Assembly (NCBI GenBank): GCA_047495785.1
Contig: JBLDXI010000007.1
Span: forward strand, 2,108,001-2,172,000
DNA length: 64,000 nt
Direction: 5' to 3'
From: Lepidodermella squamata
Lineage: Eukaryota; Gastrotricha
Shown in pieces: positions 57,201 through 64,000 of the stretch (positions within the stretch are counted from its first letter, which is position 1; each line of letters starts with the position of its first letter). The notes beneath the pieces were generated by a model that worked only from the letters and a program-made list of their open reading frames with translations, had not been told where the DNA came from and made no database searches. The position numbers were made by a program, and so were the translations under genes.

Positions 57201-59654
57201 ACCTGGTTCGGGACGTTGGTCGCGGCGATCCGTTGGCGAACTATGCGCTGTTTGAGGTGACTGTTCACCCGACGACGCAGTCGGTGAGAACGCGCCGGCT
57301 TTTGGACGATCGGTCTGATTTAGCTGACCGGTTACCAGTCTGTGCCAGGTAAACAAATTATCTTCATTTTTTACTCGGGATCTTCATAAAATTGAAAGTT
57401 TTCAAGTTTTTTTTTAAATTTTAAGATCTGAATTTTTAAATTAAAATTCGAAAATTCAATTCCCAATTTAAATCCGGAAATAATAATTTCTGAAAAAGTA
57501 TAGTGTTTATGAACATTTATAAATTTTGATTTCAAGAAGTTTTAAATTTCAAATTATTTGAAAATTCATTTATTTTTAATTTGAAAATTTTCAGAATTAA
57601 ATTCAAATTGATAAATTTTTTTATCAGAGTGAAATCAACAAATTTTTTAAGGTTTGAAGAATATATTTTTCAGAAAATTTTTCATTTTTTTCGATTCATG
57701 TCCCAAATTTTCCCGGAACCCTGATTTTTCGAGCTTTCCCAATTTTGAAAATTACTTTTTTTGCCATCGTTCTTAGCTGGGCTTATTAGGCCCTTATCGA
57801 TTTCTGTTATCGATTTGCTAATTGGTGAATTTTTCGATTTCCGAAGTCATGAAAACCACCGAAGAACACTTTGGTCATGGGTCATCAAAATCGATTGAAA
57901 TAATTAGAATATCAGAAAAATCAGATATTATACTTTAATGACGTTTTAATGTTGGAAACGCAGTGTAGAGGCGCAAAATTCCAGATCGACATACAAATTT
58001 CAAATTTTCAAAATATTTCATTTTAAATTAAATTTATTTTTGCGCTGAAATACTATTAATAATGCTTTAATTTATGTTAATTTAATTCATTTTTATTTTC
58101 AGGTATTACCTTCGTCAAATTTCTTCTGCTTCATCTCAGTCGCTGATTGGCCCGCAAGAGGTGAACGAAGTGATCGGTGAAATGTCTAAAGTCAACCTGC
58201 TGACAATGCGACCCCGCCTCGTCGCCCTCGTACTCACCCTGGCGGAATTCGACGCCTTCGAACAAATCCAACCACTCGACTACATCGACGACGTACTCGC
58301 ACTAACAGACAGCCACAACACTCGACCAGCTCTACTCTCAAAAGGCGGCGGTCACGCTAGGGTTGAAGCCATGACAAACCTATCGAACCGGCAATTATTC
58401 TGGGTAGTATCGGAAATCACCGCGGAACATAAGCTGAGGCGAAGGGTTCAACTGATCCAATTTTTCATTAAATTAGCCGGATTTTGTTTACGGCTAAACA
58501 ACTTCGAGTCGACTTTTGCCGTAGTCGCCGGTTTGGGACATTCGGCCGTGGTCCGCCTTAATAATACCTGGGCCAGAGTTTCGCCGAAATACAAGAAATT
58601 ACTCGAAGATTACCGGGAGTTATTCGACCCGAGTCGAAATATGTCTCGCTATCGAAATCACATTGCGAGGCTGCAACGCGACGGCCGATTGTGCCCGGCT
58701 GTTCCGCTGTTCCCCCTCGTCAAAAAAGACCTCGCCTTTGTCCACCTCGGCAATTCGACTTTCGTCTCGGAAAATGACGCCGATCCTAACTCGGGCGCGA
58801 CTTTGATTAACGTTGAAAAGTTGAGAATGTTAGGCCGAGAGGTGAGGCAAATTCGTCAGTTATGCGCCGAACGCTACCCGGGCAAGGAACTATTCGACCA
58901 GGTGTACTTTGGCGCCGGGGCGGATCCTGGGCATAAGGCCGTCGTATCGACAGGGTGGCTAACTCTAGGCCGGCGGAAAGGCGCCGCGCATTCGACCCTG
59001 GGCCGGGTTACCGGGACAGACGTCGCCTCGGCTGGTCCGAAGCAGATTTTCGCGGCGATTCGAACGCGGAAACAGATCGAGTTCTACCTGAACAGCCGGC
59101 TGCACTTCCCGGCGGTGAAGCCCGAGGCGATACCGGTTGTTGACGAGTTGGCGAAGGTTTGCATCGACGAGCGGCAGTTGATGGTGTTGTCGCGGCTGTG
59201 CGAGCCGGACGTGATACCTGGTTCCGCTTCGAAGACGAGCTCATCGTCGTCGGCGCAGAACAACTACCCGGTCACGCCGGTAGCGCCCGTTGCGCCTAAA
59301 TTCGGCACGGCCGAGGGGCAGAATATCTCGAAGATGATGTCGCTATGCAAGGAGGTGAAGCCTCACCACGACAAGTCGAAACCGCTGCCCGGGTCGCTGA
59401 TTGTCAGCCACTCGCCGGCGCCGCCCGTTCCGGCTCAGTTGCGATCGCCGACCGGGCAGCGGATTCCGCGTAATTTGATCTATCAATACGTGCTGCAGCA
59501 GCAAATGACAGACATTCAGGCTGAGCTGAGGCGGCGCCCGATTGCGCGACTCAGCGCCGAGTCGTCCAGCGTTGTCCCGGCCTCGCTTCGATCACCCGGC
59601 GCCACGCCGGGCAATTACACGCGATCGCAATCGACAGCGAGCAGTTTCGCCTAA
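51263..59654 (+). CDS. RAPGEF2/6: Rap guanine-nucleotide exchange factor (PDZ-GEF, RAPGEF2/6 type)
   Basis: Seven exons join in phase to 1409 residues: 51263-52087, 53386-53672, 54670-54827, 55710-56377, 56541-56649, 56718-57348 and 58103-59654 (TAA). The domain order is: an N-terminal cyclic-nucleotide-binding-like domain (exon 1), a second such domain (exons 2-3: DSWSVIINGALE, SFGVESA), a RasGEF-N/REM domain (exon 4: DPTFSEDFLTTF), a PDZ domain across exons 4-5 (AGLRRGDQILHVN), a Ras-association domain (exon 6: YFAIRSDTTAADLIGMAV) and the catalytic RasGEF domain (exon 7: LFWVVSEI, FDPSRNMSRYRN, PLFPLVKKDLAF). This is the full PDZ-GEF layout. It activates Rap GTPases at the membrane and acts in adhesion and junction signalling in animals. 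The last 200 residues are low-complexity. The stop codon overlaps an AATAAA signal. Confidence 0.96.
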
Positions 59655-62322
59655 TAAAATTTGCGCGTTTTTTTCTGTAAATTTTTAAAATTATTATTTA
59701 TCTCTGATATTTGAAACAAAAATAATCATCGTGCTCTCTGAATTTTTCGGCGCTCATCTGCTTGTGTGTATTTTTGTATGGCGCTGAAAAAAAATATTTC
59801 CAATTTTGTTGCGTTTGCTCATTTTGATGCCTATACTTATATAATTGACTACGAAACAACACAAAATTTGCAATTTCTTCCGTGAAAAATCTCCGCCGCC
59901 GATATACTGCTTTGTATTGTTGTAAGATTTTATGTATGCATGTAACTACGTATCAATTGCAAAAACAGACGGATTTTTAAGGTATGCGCGTGTTTATATT
60001 GCGAGTATATTTGGCTGTTGCGCGTACGTAATTGATGCTTGAAGCGTGTTTTTTTTCTTTCGTGTTTTTTGCTACTATATTTCAAAGAAATATCGACGAT
60101 TTTTGCCTGATTTGAAAACTCAGTAATTGAAATAAATAATAGAAAAATGAAACAATCTCGTATTTGTCCGGTGGAACGAAAACTGATCAGGTTGGCGCGA
60201 ATCGCGACTGTTGGTTGACAAAAAATCAAGCTGTATTGGTAAATGAATCATGCCTTTCCGCATAATTTGGCAGACCATTCGCAGAATAGCTCAATAGTTA
60301 TTTTTAGAGTTCGAAAAGTCGTGCAGGGCTTGAGAGTTGTGGATTAACCCAGTGACGCAATATGCTTCTGGAAACAAAAATGACTGTCTACAAGGGAAAA
60401 GAGGGGGTTGTTGGCAAAAAAAATTTGAATCTGAAATGCCGCCTTGAAATCAGGAAACGAAGGGTCGAATCCCATTGGGTCTCCACGTTGACCTGAAACG
60501 GTAGGACTTCTCGGCGAGCTGCCGGGTTCCCTTCTTTTAAGGAGGATGGGAGCATCCTGGAGGTCTGATATAAAAATTTTGAAAATGTGAAAGAAAAAGA
60601 TGATGAGAACACTGCGGAATGCGAGTTCCGTTCTTCTTCAAATAAACACACTTATTGAGATTTTCTGGATAATTCAGAAACTTCGTCAAACCCCTTTTTC
60701 AATTGTTAACGGTCAAAAATAATAACAGCTACGACAGCTCCATCAAGCTGCTGGATCCCTACGACTTACTACTAGAGAAGAACCTTGCGACTATTATAAA
60801 CGCATTAATGTAGCTGGGTGATTGGAACAGCTTCATTTTCAATCTTCACTGAATACTTCGAGCTGAAAGGAATGGAATGTCAAAACATTGAGGTATGCTG
60901 ATTTATCCGTTCCGTTTGGTACCATCGGCAAAACATAATATAACCAAATATGTACAAGTATAACTGGTTAAGTTACTGAGTCGTGATGGATTCAGAGAGG
61001 AGATTCCTTCTTGTCACGAATTCTGTTCCTGCGACCGAGACCGAAAAGTGACTGCTGAGACCTTGTAGGATCCCTCAATTTTCAGAATAAGCAAGAGCCC
61101 CATATCGTCAATTCTAAATTTCTAACGCCCTGATAAAATTTCGCAATCTCCCTTAATAATGAACAGTAACAGAGCATTAGATTCGACCAATTTTGTCAAT
61201 TAAAACTCGACGTAAACGCCAAATGAAAAAGGCCATTGGCAACATTGAGATGACAACATTCAAGGTCAATAAATTAGGAGTATAGAATCGAGGCTAATAG
61301 TCATCCGGGTTATAGAAAATGGGTTAGAAATATCCAAAATTGTGCATCTGTAACCTGAAGTTGGGAATCGAGCTAGCTAATTAAAAAATTGGTAAAATTA
61401 TGCCAGCGTCTCTACGTCAACCTGAAACGGTACACGTGGGGTTTACCAGGACTCTAAAGCTTGGAAAATCTACAAAATATAGTAACCGTAGTGGAAGCCT
61501 AGAATTTTTGTTCTTCAACTCAACACATTTGCGATTTGCTTGAAAAAGTGAAAAATTGCCAACTTTTCGTTTGGTGACGGTCACATTATTTCATCGCAGA
61601 AAATTTCTATCAGAAAGGTCTATAACTTGTGCAGTTCCGCTTATGCTATTTCCTCAGATTCCATCATTTCGAGAACGTCAGAAAATTTTTCATAGAGCCA
61701 GGTGATTGATGCCTTATTGAGTGATTCAGATTTTTTGCCGCGCATTGCCCTCATCATCGAAAATACCAACAGCTGATATTGACTGACAGATAATGGGTTC
61801 ATTTGGACAAATTACACTGATGTTTATGAATTAATTAGGAACGGCTTTTCGAACTCGAAATTGAACCGACGTGAAAGCAGAAAAAAAACACGTGGCCGGT
61901 GTAAAAAACAATCGGTTCGACAGCTTGCTTAATCATAACATAATGCATACTCTGAACAACCGGCAAAGCGGGCGCGGCACTTGAGCACTCTGGAAATAAA
62001 ACACATAGGGGCGGCCTAATTACCGCGCGGCACGTACAGAAGCTACCTGTCATGACCACTGGCGCGTAATGCCGTTTCGGGCTATTAACGCATTATCATC
62101 AACGTTTTTTTACAGAGTCATCGCCGCATATTATTAGGTTTATTCCTATCGGGCGGGCAGACAATAAATACAGGTGCAAAAGCGGCTGAGCATCTAAATA
62201 TAGGTCATAACAATGGCGTCGATGACAGGCGGCGAATCTGAGATGCCCACGCTGCCGGGCCGGGCCGTTCCTCTGTGCGAAAACCATAAACACGCGCCAC
62301 TGTTTACCCGGAACCGACTTGC
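59655..62322. other. gene-poor interval between Rap GEF and actin
   Basis: No coding exon is supported. A GACCTGAAACGGTA-like word at about 60490 recurs as CAACCTGAAACGGTA at about 61416. An isolated B-box-like GGTCGAATCCC near 60467 has no A-box partner. Confidence 0.5.
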
Positions 62323-62332
62323 CCATATAAGG
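62323..62332. promoter_or_regulatory. perfect CArG box (SRF site), distal
   Basis: CCATATAAGG fits CC(A/T)6GG exactly. It lies about 970 bp upstream of the actin ATG. Serum response factor binds such sites in many animal actin promoters. Confidence 0.6.
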
Positions 62333-62908
62333 CGCGTTCCCTCAAAAACCACTCGACGTGTGTAACCGTTGTCGCGCTATACCGCTAATTATTGAGTACA
62401 CAGTACACACACATACTATACGTTATACACCGGTTGTATAAACCGGGCTGTACCGAGAAATTCCGGGTTTTAACCGGCCAGGCCCGCCGCGAGCGCGAAC
62501 AACGTAATAATGCGCACTTCGGAGTCCGTTTATAGAGCCCTGTCGGCATGCACACGCACACACATGGCTGCTGAAAAGGCAGGCCTATCAGCAGCCCCAT
62601 CGACGCACAATATCAAGTATCATCGCCCGCGCGCCGTTGTTTTGACCGCGCACTGGAGCTAACAGACTGCCTGACTGACTGCTGGCAGTGATGCATTGTA
62701 TGCTATGTAGATTTTAGCGAAACAACATCACCGGGCTTACATCGTTGAAGCGGCCAATAGATGATTGCTGCTGCTGCTGCCTGCCTAAACAACAATGGCA
62801 GGCAGCAGTTTTTGGGCCGCCTGTTTTTGCCCGTGCGTCATCCTACCTACTGCAAAAATGGTGCCCGTCGGCACATGGCGATGATGTGTATATCTAGCCG
62901 GCAGCGTG

Positions 62909-62916
62909 TATATAAG
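62909..62916 (+). promoter_or_regulatory. TATA box candidate for actin
   Basis: TATATAAG occurs 394 bp upstream of the actin ATG. With a 111-bp leader intron the resulting leader would be of ordinary length. A transcription start near 62940 is inferred. Confidence 0.5.
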
Positions 62917-62932
62917 TAGCCGTTTCTTATTG

Positions 62933-62942
62933 CCTTATAAGG
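62933..62942. promoter_or_regulatory. perfect CArG box, proximal
   Basis: CCTTATAAGG fits CC(A/T)6GG exactly and lies just downstream of the TATA candidate. Its central TTATAA could itself act as a TATA element, so its role relative to the start site is open. Confidence 0.55.
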
Positions 62943-63121
62943 GCGGAGCAGCTTTCGGCTTTGTTATACAAGAAGTTCGCGTACAGGTACCTGGAGCATG
63001 CATATACAACGGCGCAAAAAGAGAGCGAAAGTCATCGCGTTTCTGCGCTCGCTCGTTCTTTTGTGTATATCCGCCGCGTGTTTAACAAAGGATAGTAGCC
63101 GCGCCACGTAACATCATACAG

Positions 63122-63232
63122 GTATCTATCGCCGTGCTGCTGCTGCTTCGTTTTGAATAATCATCATTTGTCTACATCTCAAGCCGAAAGCCGAGCAGGC
63201 AGCCGCTGCGGGTCATTGTACGTTTTTTCCAG
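63122..63232 (+). other. probable 5' untranslated leader intron of actin
   Basis: A CAG/GTATCT donor at 63122 and a TTTTTTCCAG acceptor ending at 63232 bound 111 bp. Seventy nucleotides of leader then precede the ATG. Leader introns directly upstream of the coding region are common in animal actin genes. Confidence 0.55.
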
Positions 63233-63290
63233 CTGTAAAGTAACAAGCAGTTTCTCCTGCATTAACTCGCCTTTGCGCTTTGCTGTATAA

Positions 63291-63854
<564 letters not shown>

Positions 63855-64000
63855 TAAGACAACTTGGTAACCACCTTATGGCAATCCGAGTTTATGGCAT
63901 TTTCCCCGTAAAATGCGGGTATAAGCGTAAGATCGTTAGATCCTTCGTTATCTATGCCAATTCCACGATTAACGAGTTAGGCCTCTGGGGTCCATTTTAG

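Noticed and set aside
58955-59244. Plus and minus frames of 62 and 78 codons inside the Rap GEF
   Set aside because: They are shadows in a GC-rich coding exon whose RasGEF frame is certain.
60467-60477. tRNA gene at a B-box-like GGTCGAATCCC
   Set aside because: There is no A-box or acceptor stem at a plausible distance.

Overview
The window is nuclear DNA from an animal with a compact genome. It holds multi-exon genes with short spliceosomal introns (mostly 50-600 bp, acceptors often TTTTCAG-like), a conventional actin, a Rap guanine-nucleotide exchange factor, class C G-protein-coupled receptors, LDL-receptor class A modules, an M13 metallopeptidase homologue and a Jockey-like non-LTR retrotransposon. 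Several convergent neighbours have stop codons only 31-62 bp apart. I cannot fix the phylum from sequence alone. A small-genome invertebrate (ecdysozoan or spiralian) fits best, and a block of six CCCTAA units is the only telomere-type hint.

Left part (1-22 kb). A C2H2 zinc-finger gene enters from the left edge. After about 3.4 kb of repeat-bearing non-coding DNA comes a complete chymotrypsin-like protease gene on the minus strand (seven coding exons, two of its introns with GC donors). Next are a foldback element, a tRNA-like sequence, and the two GC-rich halves of a Jockey-like retroelement. A minus-strand gene fusing a protein kinase to an AIG1/GIMAP-type GTPase lies between the two halves. 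Two further minus-strand genes follow: a secreted protein of ten LDL-A modules plus a truncated one, and a neprilysin-family protein that has lost key catalytic residues. An intron of the latter carries a 183-bp perfect inverted repeat around (CCCTAA)6.

Middle part (23-44 kb). This is the most unusual region. Type II Golgi-style glycan enzymes alternate with class C receptors: two fucosyltransferases that look like plant core alpha-1,3-fucosyltransferases (one frameshifted, one intact), one canonical carbohydrate sulfotransferase, one sulfotransferase homologue without its cofactor motifs, and one remnant that keeps only the membrane anchor and C-terminus. Three GABA-B-like class C receptors and four small membrane proteins are interleaved with them. 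Conserved intron positions show that the receptors are paralogues of each other, and likewise the sulfotransferases, so the region looks like a locally duplicated and partly decaying enzyme-receptor cassette. A link between the glycan enzymes and the receptors is my inference.

Right part (44-64 kb). A DUF3504 (Crypton-derived) protein lies on the minus strand. A long gene-poor stretch follows with one strong GC-rich hairpin, then a third member of a two-pass membrane-protein family. A complete seven-exon Rap GEF (two cyclic-nucleotide-binding-like domains, REM, PDZ, RA and RasGEF) covers 51-60 kb. The 5' end of an actin gene, with two perfect CArG boxes and a probable leader intron, runs off the right edge.

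Exon limits were worked out by hand from splice signals and reading phase. For every complete gene except the frameshifted fucosyltransferase the summed coding length is a multiple of three. In one receptor this holds only if a 17-nt segment is skipped.
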